From the NCBI RefSeq assembly GCF_000499845.2, contig NC_023751.2, positions 14,168,280-14,232,279 of the forward strand: a stretch of DNA of 64,000 nt, written 5' to 3'. Below, in pieces: positions 38,401 to 49,900 of this stretch. The position numbers and the translations under genes are program-made. This DNA comes from Phaseolus vulgaris. Taxonomy: Eukaryota; Streptophyta; Magnoliopsida; Fabales; Fabaceae. Numbering within the stretch: the first letter of the stretch is position 1; each line of letters begins with the position of its first letter. The notes under the pieces were generated by a model. That model was not told the DNA's origin and made no database searches. It saw only the letters and a list, made by a program, of their open reading frames with translations.

Positions 38401-41400
38401 CAGGAAACATATATTTTCTTTTCCTGAGGTAAGTTTCATTACATTTGTCTTGGGAGTCTCTGGATTTTCATCTTTAGTTGATTTTGTACCAGACTTTGGA
38501 GAAGAAATCATTTCCTAAATAGTGAACAAAGATTCTTTAATGCTTCACTTTTAACACAACAAAGCAAAATAAAATCATGTAGCCATAACGTTAATATACA
38601 GTAGCAAGCACCGTCTAAAAGCATAAAAAAATACCTTGTCCACATCCATAACAGACGATTTTGCAACATCTGTTTCAGAGTTAGCTTTCCGCCACCCTCC
38701 CTTTTTCTTGTCCCCCATCTGCCTTGAAGAGGATCCACCAGTACCCTTTTTGTTAATATCTAATTTCTTGGCAGAGTGCTTTTTAGTATCTGCATCAATT
38801 GTTGAACCACTTCCTTTTTTTAATGAATCTACCACACTAGTTTTTTTCACAACAAAGATCTGACCATGTGACTTTTTCACTGACTTCCTGGCAGGTTGGG
38901 CTTCTGAATCACTAGCTCCTCCAGACACCTTAAAGTGATCCTCTGCAGCTCCTTCTTTTACATAGCCATCTTTCATTTTTGTTCGTCCAAGTTTCTTTGA
39001 AAGATTTTCCTCATGGAAGCTCTCACTTGGAGGAGAAGCAACTACTTCAGATTCATCATTGCATGCCTTTGGTAATGAAATCTCAGCGTCAATTTCTTTG
39101 TCATTCTCTGAAGCTCCTGCTGCTTCAACAGAATGGTCCTCAGAAGAGGAACGGGGAACTTTCTTGCTGTGCCTTTCATAGTCCAGCATTTTCTCAGACT
39201 CTTTCTCATTAGCAGCAACTTTACCCTTGGAAGATTTTGCTGATTTAGTTGAAGTGCTCGGTTTCTTTCGTCGTCTCTTGGTAGAATGTTTTGACTTTTG
39301 TTTACTATTGTCAACTTTTCTGGTGTCCAAATCTTTGTGCACCTCATGACTAGTTGTAGTCAAACCTTCAGAGTGATCAGAACAATCAACATCCTCTTGC
39401 TTTTTATTGGACTTGAAATCAACAAAAGCATTATCTTCTCCAACACAAGCAACACCGTTGCTCATGACTGACTTTGATATATTCACATCAGGATTTTCTT
39501 GTTGAAAGGGTGTAGCTTCCCTTGAATCTTTGTTAACTTCCTGATCAAACCACAATCAACATGTTTCCGTGTTAAAATCTGCAAGATAAAAATCTAGAAC
39601 CACAACACACATAAGAAACAGGAGCATTAAGTGGGGGGCATACATGTGTTGACTCCTCGGGTAATTGTTTTGCAGACTCACTCTTATATTTCAGAAGTAA
39701 AAATGATGAAAAGAAAAGTTTTTGAATTTGTCATCATGAAATGTTTCAAACATTAATTAACAAAAGACCAACAGAAAACTTACCAAATGCTCACTAGTAA
39801 CACATGTATCATTTTTCTCCAAGTCAACAGATGTATCTTGGTATATTGAAGCAAGTACAATACTATAACCATCCAAAGATATACCCAAGGATTTCACTGC
39901 TTTGACCAAGTAGGGTTTAAGCTTGGTTGCACAATTTTCAAGGACCCTCTCCCCCAATTTCTGGGCAATTGGAGAAGCTTCCTAGATAACAATGAGTATC
40001 AATGTCAATACAGGGATAAATACGAACAAAAAAAATAAGGTTCAACTTTAAAATCACAATACTAAAATGAATGAAATTGAAACATTAAACTACGACCTCA
40101 TTGTCTTTCTTAATGCTGGTCAGGAGTGAAGACAGCAGGTCTAGGGATATATCTTCACTTTCCTCTAGAACAAGAGTCATAATTGTTTCCATGGACGAAA
40201 AAACATTTTCTGGATGATGCTCCCTGAAATTCACAAAATGGGCCCGGTTAGAAGATGCCCCCAACATTAAGTGTTTTCAACCGTTACAAAAATGCATTTA
40301 TATATGTAACTATGTTGAATAGGTATAACTACGAGCATTGGGTTCAATACATAAATACAATATTTTTTTTTTAAATCAGCATATTCGTATGGCAATATAT
40401 TAACTAAAATATAGATCTATTTATATTTTTTTTATTAATTTGTTTGTTTATCTTTTCCTAATTAATTACACTAACACCCTATTTGGCTTCTTGAGATGGC
40501 ACACATACCCTATAGGGGTACACGACACAATTTTTTCAAACAAGTAACAGTGTAGGGATAAGCATAGGGGTAAAATTTGAGGGGTACTGAGAAATTTGGT
40601 GAAATCTCAAGGGGTATAAGTATAATTTATCTTTCTCTGAATATAGTTGATATTTAGGTTGATATGCTATCGTTATCATATTCTTGTCAGTTCAAGTTAA
40701 AAAATTCATTCATATATTATCCACAAAAAATATGCACACAAGAGAGATGAATAGAGAGGCAGTCAAGTTCTATAAGGGTGGAACATACTACACTGTATCA
40801 ATCCACTACAGGTGTGATATGGATACATAATCAAATTTAAAGTATTTGTGCATCAGAGCATAAAGTTATACAGAAGTAATCAAGAATCACACAAGTTCAT
40901 ACAAATTTACAAGGTATTAAGCAGGAAAAAAGAAAAACACATTAAGATATATCATACAGACTATAAAGTAAAAGATAAGAATTGTAGTATTATAGACAAC
41001 AACGTTTTGAAGCCATGATTACGACAAAATTGGAAAAACAGTTATTATAGTCTTACCTTATTGTTTTCAAGAAATGCCGAAACATTTCCAAAATCAGGGC
41101 ATCACACTCAAGGTCCAGCATAACCACACATGATCTGACTTTTGCAACAGTTTCAAGAATTGAAATCCTCTTTGCATATGATTGACTTAGCTTATCGTGT
41201 AGATTTTCAAATGAAGACACTATTAATTGAAAAACCTTCTGCAAGAAATTGTCATTGATAAAATTCAATTGATTTACTGATGTCTTTCATATAGAGCATG
41301 ATAATAGTCAAGTCTATTCATAAACTGATATAGAAAACAATTCTACAAACCTTCATCTGATCATCATCATAAGGAGCTTCAGGTGCAGTGATTCTTGTTA

Positions 41401-43943
41401 CCTCACTGATACAAGAGGCAACTGCAACTTTGACATTATCATCTGAGTGTCGCAAAAGATTGTCTGCAATTAATGCTTTCAATGGTGGAGAGAGTGCATT
41501 TTGCATGGAGGATGCAGGTGACTGTTCAACCCTTAGTAGGAGACTCTCTACTTGCTGCCATGCAAAGGAAAAATAATATGCAAAATCACAAAAATGTAAT
41601 TAATATTTTGACCAAACATTTAGATGGGTGTTCATTTGAAGCGTTGCATATCTTTTATCACAGATGGATTTTTCAGCTTCACCTCACTTCAAAGTTCAAC
41701 TTCGTGTTGTACCCAAAATCTATGTAGACTCATGAGAGTTCTGTAAACTTGACTCATAGACTCAACTCGTAAGTGAGTTTACTTCACATATAAAATAATT
41801 TTTTTTCCAGCAGATACGCATTGCCTTAGTCTCCCCAATTAAAAAAATTTCCAATTAAATATTTCCCCAATCTCTTACCCTAATCCTTCCAATTAAAACA
41901 AACTTTCTCCAATTAAAACATTTTCCCAATCTGGCTGCCCTAATATCCCTAATTAGAAAACAATATCTCGCAGCAACCAATAACACACCAGCACCAAGAA
42001 GAGAGGCAAGGCAAGCAACCATGAACAACATCGAGGAGAGCGACCATGAACAGCAGCGAGGCTACCACGAACACGATGAACAACCACAACACAACAACCT
42101 CAACCAAAGCACGTTTTGGGTTTAAAAAGAATCCATAGGGACTCACTAACTCGTTCACAAACTCACGAGTACCCGTCCAGGGTAAGTGGAAATGTAAACT
42201 CGGATGAGTTAACGAGTTAACTCGCGAGTTTGACAACCATGATTGTCTTAATCCCATGTTGACTAAATTTAAAGCGGATTATGAAGTGAAGTGTGGAATT
42301 TATGACTGTTTAGATAGGTTGGTGGGAGACATCGATTAGAGCAGTAAGATTGATGCTTAGATTGAGAGTTTCAAGTGTTTGATGTGCACTCAACCAATAC
42401 TCCAGCACAATGGTGGGAACCATATGGTGATCAACAACCAGAATTACAAAGGTTTGCTTTTAAAGTATTGAGAATCTCAAGTTCTCCTATGATTTAGGAT
42501 TCTTCTTTCCTGTGGTTTGTTCTAAGTGAACCATGGAAATTTTTGTACACCAATGTTCCAATAAATCATATTCATTGATATTGTAGAATTAGCAATAAAT
42601 GGTTCAAATCATATTAATGATGATACTTATCAAATTTTAAAATTTACTTGGCCTATGATTTCACATTTATGAACACTTGCGTCAAGAAATGCAAATAGCA
42701 CCTTATCACTTTTTTAAGAGTGGAAGTTCAAGGTCCCAAATTGATGAGAGGGTTTATAACGATTGCAAGGTGATTCCAGGATGCTGATAAAAAAAAAGTG
42801 ATTCCAGGAAAAGGCCTTACAACTATAGCAACAATAGGAAACTAGGACAAAAGATAGTTTAAGGTTGTTAGGATGCGTACAAAGGAAAGCCAGGTAGAGA
42901 GAGTAGATAGTATGGTTTTTAGTCCATAAAGTTTAAGAGAGGGAGGCCAAGAAGGACATTGAGGGATTAGTCATATAAATCTCGTGGAAAATATATCTCT
43001 GAAACTTTTCTCTTGAGTTGAACCAATGGGCTACCTACTGCGTATGATCCAAGTATATTATCTCACCTCAAGGGATACGGCTTTGTTGTTGTTGTTGCTA
43101 CATCATCTTTATGAATCTTCTAATATTCTAAAATTTCACGTATGAACCACTAACCAGCAGTAGCCCAAGTTGACACCCCTAGCTCCACATCAAATCCCCA
43201 AAGCCACTAACATTCGTGCCCAGTATCACAAACCTACTTTACGTCACAAAACCAAAAATAGCCAAATATTCAATATTAAATAAACATAAAGGTGAAGGGT
43301 GAATCTTATTAAATCTGGAGCAGATGCAGCAGAGTGTGTGATGCCCCGGTAATCAAATGTGGAGGAAAACCATTACTAAGGTGAAGCCAGTCCAACCCCT
43401 CTGCCATAACAACTGGCACCAAGCCCAACATCCCTCAGACCTAGCACCACTGTTGACACTTGACACCACTCCAAACCCTCGCTTAACTCATTCCCCAGCA
43501 AACCAATAACCAACAAATGATTAAAAAATGAAAAAAAAAAAATCTCATGACCTAATTATTTTTTCTTCCCTTTCATACTCCATTTCACATATCTCTAACT
43601 AAACAATCAAAGATTGACCATGTCAACTCCAGCATGTTAACAGTATCACCACTTACCAATTAGAACCAGTAACTTTTTAAGCTTTATATTGCGTACGTCT
43701 ACTATAACAACACACACACCTCACTGAAACAACATGCATGCACAAAACATGCATCAAATAATAATAATAATGAAAATAAAGCTCAAAAATCATGAAAAAA
43801 ATGAGTTTAAAATAATATTTGAAGGGAAAAGATATTATTACTTCTAGAAGTGAGAGGAGCTCCTCCACGGACGAAGGAGGGTCTGCGAGCTTGTTACCGG
43901 CTTCAAGGAGTTGTTCTTCCAATTCTTTATCGGTAGATGTCAT
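35418..43943 (-). CDS. PDS5C: PDS5 homolog C-like cohesion protein, copy 2 (two altered splice sites)
   Basis: Fourteen exons: 43943-43842, 41554-41351, 41238-41057, 40223-40097, 39981-39784, 39682-39644, 39540-38635, 38514-38413, 38256-38183, 37678-37627, 36923-36837, 36763-36720, 36098-36024, 35949-35418. They join in frame to 907 residues. The layout is as in copy 1: HEAT-like 1-271, charged linker 285-586, Tudor 621-691, Lys/Ser tail ending KKRQRS. Two sites differ from copies 1 and 3. The usual exon 6 acceptor CAG reads CTG and one base is inserted in the exon, but an AG 9 bases on restores the frame (used here). The donor after exon 8 reads AT instead of GT; an in-frame GTAATG 30 bases upstream (exon ending at 38443) is a possible substitute. 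With neither alternative the reading frame fails. It may be functional with altered splicing, or an early pseudogene. Confidence 0.85.
41740..42245. mobile_element. MITE-like insertion in intron 1 of copy 2
   Basis: About 500 bases absent from copies 1 and 3. The ends carry loosely inverted GAGTT/AACTC-rich words: GTAAGTGAGTTTACTTCAC on the left, and GGATGAGTTAACGAGTTAAC then GCGAGTTTGACAACC on the right. The centre is richer in GC than its surroundings. An insertion is clear; the superfamily is not. Confidence 0.5.
42650..43010 (+). pseudogene. Shortened LINE remnant in intron 1 of copy 2
   Basis: The start (GCACCTTATC, then GGAAGTTCAA and ATTGCAAGGTGATTCCA) and the end (AGAGAGGGAGGCCAAGAAGGA, GTGGAAAATAT) match the start and end of the LINE at 26510-28440. 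The middle, with the reverse transcriptase, is deleted. It is the same ancestral insertion. Confidence 0.75.
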
Positions 43944-44106
43944 TGGTGTTGCAGTCTCTGCTTTCTGACCTTACACTCTCAACACTCTCCTCTGCTTCAC
44001 TCCATTGCTGCCCTGTCCTTATAGAGACTAGAAGCTGGTTTTCCAATAGAACCAGAAAATTAGGGTTCTTCTCTGTTTTTCTTTTCTTTTCCTTCTTCTT
44101 TCTACT

Positions 44107-44114
44107 TTTCCCGC
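44107..44114 (+). promoter_or_regulatory. E2F-type site (TTTCCCGC) upstream of copy 2
   Basis: TTTCCCGC fits the plant E2F consensus TTTSSCGC and lies about 165 bases upstream of the copy 2 start codon. E2F sites drive S-phase expression, which would suit a cohesin regulator. The matching positions in copy 1 (TTTTCCTTGCC) and copy 3 (TTTTCCCCCC) do not fit. Confidence 0.45.
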
Positions 44115-45616
44115 TATATTTCATTGATTGAAAAATCTCTCATAAATCCTACTTTGTTCTCTCAGGTACTTTGGTTATATCTTTTTTTTAGATAATATTT
44201 CCTAAAATACAATAACATATCTCTCATATTTTAGTTTTTATTAAGAAAATAGAAAATATGTACATATATATACATATACTTCTGAAAAAGAAAATGCAAG
44301 TGCAATGAATAAAAATATGTGTATAATATGTAACTAATGAAAAAACAGATATTTTAAACTTTATTTAGGTTAATTAATTGATTAAAATGATTTTTTATAA
44401 TATTTATTTAAACATAAATTATTGTATATAATTTTTTTGAATAAATAATAGATATGTTAAATAATATACTTAAAATTAATATATATATATATATATATAT
44501 TGAAATGTCATATGGAAAAATATAATTAATTTTAGGTATCTTGATAATAAATTTTCTTACTTTACTATTTGATGATATTTAGAATAAATACTTAAATAGT
44601 TCTGCTCAAAATATTCTTTTATTAATTTATTATTAAAAACTTGCATTCATATTCATAAGCATTAAACCCATAAAAATAATAAAATGTAGCTATTAGAAAA
44701 TAGAAACAATATACTATGAACTGCTTCTTCTTTTTTTACGAATATATGTTTTGTTTACAAATTTTGAAATTTAAATATAACTATCTGTTTTAGGATTTGG
44801 CTGGTTCTGAACTTGAGGTTGAGTTAATATGAAACGAATTTCTCCTACCTGGATAAAATAATTTTCATGTGATGTTTTTTTATTTCCTTGCAGCATTAAC
44901 GCGTGCATTTTTTTTAGTTTGTGATTTGTAATTATAATAAAAAAGTATTTAAAAATAGCTAATTGTCACTAATTAATAAAATAAGATAGAAAATAGATAA
45001 AAAGATAGGTCGAAGTGAAGTGATAAGATTTTTATATGAAAAAAAGAAGTGATCTGCACACATCAATTATCAATTATGTGGAAAAATTCTTTCAGGACCT
45101 CCATATCTTCTCACTTCATTTGTATATATATATTTTTTTTAAATTTTAATAATATCATTTTGAATATGATAGAAAATGTGATTTTTTTAATTCTAATAGT
45201 ATCATTTTGAATATGATAGAGAATGTGATGTGTATTTTTTTTTCAAGTGATAATTGGTTGTTTGTGGTGATTCATAATGAATGAAAATAGTTAATATAAA
45301 TTTTACAGTGTTTTGATATGTACTTATGTTTTTGTTCATTATTTACTAACTTTTTTTTTTTTTAAAGTTATGCAATTCAGAAAAAAAAAATCAACAAAGT
45401 AAAAAAATACAAAACTGAAAAAAAAAATACCTTTATAGGAAACTATAAAAAAATTACCTTTATACTATAAACACCGAATACAATGAATCTTTTCTCAAAC
45501 CCGATGTTAAGAGGAAAGAAAGTGATATGAGGTGCCACTAAAGTTATTTAACATGAGATTATATTTTATTTATATTATTTTTTAAATTTAAAAATATTAA
45601 AACTAACTTTCCAGAA

Positions 45617-46127
45617 TTTATATAAGGCTTCTTCTTCCTGCACCTCTACATTTTTCTTCCTGCACTCCCAATATTTTCTAAATTCCAAAATTGGCCTTGA
45701 CCTTTTATTTAAAAAAGGATCTGGGAGTGTGCTACAGATTCATCAATCCAGAACTGAATCATTTTTTTTTCTGGATGAGGGGGTGTTCCATAAGTAAATT
45801 TTGCATAAATTATTGATTTCCAGACTGCTGAATCCGAAAGCCTAATTTTGTTACGGATTGGTGGATCCGAATTGCTTTTTTTGAATGATGTATTTTTGAA
45901 TGTGAAATGTATATTTTAAATTATGGATTGGTGAATCCAAAATTTTACCAGAAGTTCCAATCTGAAATTTTTCCAGATTCCATAATCAGGAATGCAAAAA
46001 AATAAATACAATTCAACTGCATTCTAGAGTTTTTAAAAATAATAGGGACAGTTTGGTCTTAGCATAATATTATGGAGGTGCTGGAAGAAAAAATGTAGGA
46101 GCAAAGAAAGAAACTGTCTTTATATAA
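45617..46127. mobile_element. Mutator-type MITE with perfect 9-bp target duplication
   Basis: A 493-base element (45626-46118) is flanked by the identical 9-mer TTTATATAA (45617-45625 and 46119-46127). Its inverted ends align over about 45 bases, left CTACATTTTTCTTCCTGCAC and right (inverted) CTACATTTTTTCTTCCAGCA. It belongs to the same family as the elements at 14442-14747 and 62466-62975. It is non-coding. Confidence 0.87.
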
Positions 46128-46480
46128 AGGTATAAGGGAAAGTAACGGAGGGAGAATTTACATTTTTATTTACTAGGAAATATTTATTAGAAAGGACAAA
46201 GTTTAAACATAGCATATATTACTTCTTCTGGATCTTATTAAAAGATTTGGAATGTACTATGTTAATGTTTCCTTACATTTGTAATTAATTTTATACAATA
46301 ATTATGTTATTATAATATGCATGTAACTAAGACAAAATTGTGCTTGTATTTGTGAAAATATACTTATATGGAAGTATTAATTTTTATTTTGCATATGGAT
46401 GAACTCATACCTATCTATCAAAAGTTGTATTTGACCTATTTTGTAATGTTTAACACAATAATATTTTATAGACTATATCC

Positions 46481-46483
<3 letters not shown>

Positions 46484-46523
<40 letters not shown>
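46484..46523. repeat. (TA)n microsatellite
   Basis: About 20 uninterrupted TA units, some 150 bases before the downstream edge of the copy 3 duplication unit. Confidence 0.95.
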
Positions 46524-46526
<3 letters not shown>

Positions 46527-46983
46527 GAAAATATTTCTTTCATCTCTTTAGAGCAATTACCAAACAAAGGGTTAGTGTCCCCCAACTGACCAACTTTAAT
46601 AGCTTCCAGCACATCAATCATGTTGTAAGTAATGTCTCAACAAAACAACAACCATAGCTCAAACACTGTGAGATTTGATTGAGTAAGTAGTCAGCATTCT
46701 TTGAATGAAGGTTGCTAGCCAAATATTTTCAGGTGTTGACTCAAATAACTAAAGATAGTACCTTATACAAGAACTAAAGTAGCCTAACTAATAACTAAAG
46801 ATAACAGTGCTAACATCGGGATAACTACCACAAAACGATGAACAACTACCTGATACATGGCTTAAATTCATTTGATCACTCCAGCCATAGGAAGAAGAAT
46901 TAAATTCTCTGAGGAAGAATAAACTGATAAGCAGAAGACAAGCACCCAGTTAAGGAATAAACAACATGACAAAATATCCACAT

Positions 46984-49900
46984 CTAGTTTTTTCGACGCT
47001 TCTTTCCACTCTTGATCTCACTTCCTTGTGCCTTCGACGAAATTAAAGTCTTGCCCTTATCTTCTACCTCTCCTTCAGAAACATCTAAATTATCATTCTC
47101 AAAATCTTTTCTCTTCAATAAACCAGATTTCACCTTGCCGGTACCATTAACATCAGTCTTTCTACCACTTTTGGGAGATTTTCCTTTGGAAATGACAGTC
47201 TTTGGCGTTGTTTTCTTGGATTTTCCACTTTTTAGAATTTCTTTCTTAGACTTGGAAGTGGTCTTTGACATGCTAGTATCATGGTCCTTTGATTCCCTAG
47301 TCTTGGCAGTATCAGTATTTTTCAATTTATTACTCGGTTTCTTAGTAGGAACAATGGATTTACTGCTAGAACTTTTAGGAGTACCATCCTTAGATTTTCT
47401 ATTAACTTCATCCTCAGATTTGCTATTTGTCTTGGAATCTTTCAATTTGTTGTCATCTTTGGACTTTTGGCTAGACTTCGTGGATACATTTTTTGATCTA
47501 CTAGACGATGTTACTCCACCACTGCAAATTGATGAGAAAATTTAGATATCCACCAAGAAGTGACACTAAAATAGATAAATTGATATTAAACAACCTTCTG
47601 GAGGAAACATCCATCTTTCCTTGCTTGGCTGTTTCACCATCACTCGTTTTCCCTTTCTTCTTTGGTTGCCTGAATAGGATCAGAGAACAATACAATGTAA
47701 ACAAGACCAAATAAAGAAACAGCTTGAAAGCCATGTTTGCCACAACATAGAAGAGAATTAGCAAAGAGAGCAATAAAGAAGACACATCCATTTGAATCCT
47801 TCAAAACAAAGGAAGAACAACAAAAAATCTACTATCACGTTCTTAATTGATACAAATCTAACCACTGCGCAGCAGATAGCCCAATTACTTCACAAGGATA
47901 GAAACAGACAGCCAAGTCCAAAGAATCTGGAACTTCTCAATCTCAATCTCTCCTTATGTGTGTTTGTTTGTCCGTTTGTGTGTTAACAGAGTAAAAACAC
48001 AGCTACATTAAATTAAAGGATATTAATAGTTTTTTATTTTTAAAATGTTTCCTTTAGCACTCAACACAATATATTAAATCTATATGAAAATTCACAACCT
48101 TTACATTCTCTGGATTTTCAACCGCTTCAATAATTAAAGACCACAGATATTATTTGAAGATCAAATATACAACACAGTATTAAATACCCTGGACATATCA
48201 AAAGCACCAACGTAAGACATAGGCAAATCATCATTCACAAAATATACATGCAGAAGGAGTACGTTCCGGTTTTGGGATCCTGTGTATCATGGCCGCTTTC
48301 TTTTAAAAAACGTATCCAACAAATCAGTAGCAAGCACAAACAAAAGCACCAACTAAGCCAAGATCACACAGACACAATTTCAGAAAAAAGGGTAACATAA
48401 TACACACAGTCCACTCCATAAAAACATGCGCCTGAAAAATATAAGATAATACAGCCATACAATATATATCTATAGAATTGATATTAACAATATGCAGCAC
48501 ATACATATCAGTGGAAGCATCAAGACTTGCCCGATCACTTCGTTCTTCCTGTCCACAGAAATAGTCATTATTAATTTATAAGCAGAAAATTCAATGTAAA
48601 AAGGACAAGGCACAGACAAACCTCATCTGTATCTGAGTCCTCTTCAATGACCTTCCATTTCTCCTTCCCGAGATTTAATATTTCTTCATCACCATCATCA
48701 TATGAGACCTAAAATAGAGAACAGTTGCCAGAACATAAAATAGCCTGTATTTGGATAAGCTTCGAAAAAAGTGTTCGTACAATATAGCTTTATGTTCAAG
48801 CGCTACTCATTCCAGCTAATAAGAAAAACACTAAAATGACCTCCCTTTTCATTGTGTTTTACTTTTATTTTCCAGAAAAAACATTTCCAGATACTTCCTT
48901 TGTCCATACAGATAAGATTGTTTTTAGAAAATTTTGTCCATTTCTAAAGACTGCCTTCCAATTGTTTCTTGCATTAATTTTTACCAAAATACTCTAAATT
49001 ACCTTGATTTTTTGTAGTAAAGATATAAATACTATAAATTAAGAAAATAAATATATTCTCTCTATTGTGTTAATGGGAGAAGATGACAGCGTAAATTAAC
49101 TAACTCTGATGAATCCCAATAATCAGAAGGGTAATTTTGGTAAAATATAATAAATTAACAAGTTTAACTCCACTGACTACATTAACTAATCCTCTTAACT
49201 CCCGTGAATTATATGCGGGGAGGTAAAAATAAAAATTCAATTTAAAAAATGTATTTTACTTTTTCTCGTTAAATAATGGCTCAAACAAATGGGCCAAAAC
49301 AGTAGTAGAATATCATATTTTACTCACAATTTGAAATAATACCAATAAATGTAAGCCCCCCATCCAACCTAAAGATATTAAGCCATCTGAAGTATAGAGC
49401 AAATGTGTGTTCAAGATACTTAAATGGCAGTGCAAAACAGAAGAAAAAAAAAGAATATAAAGCTTTTTGTCAGCGATGGTAAGGGTAGAGAAAAGATTTA
49501 ATAAACAGTCAAATCACCTTGTGCCTCTTTTTAGCAGAATCAAAAGAATTAATAACACCTTTGTAAAACCTGTAACAGATTAAATGTCAGTGAAAGTATA
49601 TATAAAATGTTTCCATTACATCGATTTGACCAAGCAAACTGATCATAAATAGAATGTGCATGATGATATACACTATTTTAATTCAAACATATACTCTGTC
49701 AATATATTTCATATCAAAACTTAGTCACACTAAATTTTACAAAAAGATACAGTTTATTATAAGTAATTTGTGTAATTAGAAAGTCAAAGTCCAACATATA
49801 AACTGTCAAATTAAATTAAGAAAAAGTGTGTGGGACAAGTAGGGGAAATCTTGAACTTTAACCATCAAGACTACAATAACTTCAACAAAAAGCATTAAAA

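Larger units (their letters stand above)
44115..46680. other. Intergenic DNA between copies 2 and 3
   Basis: AT-rich, with TA microsatellites at 44479-44500 and 46484-46523 and a Mutator-type MITE at 45626-46118. I see no gene. Confidence 0.55.
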
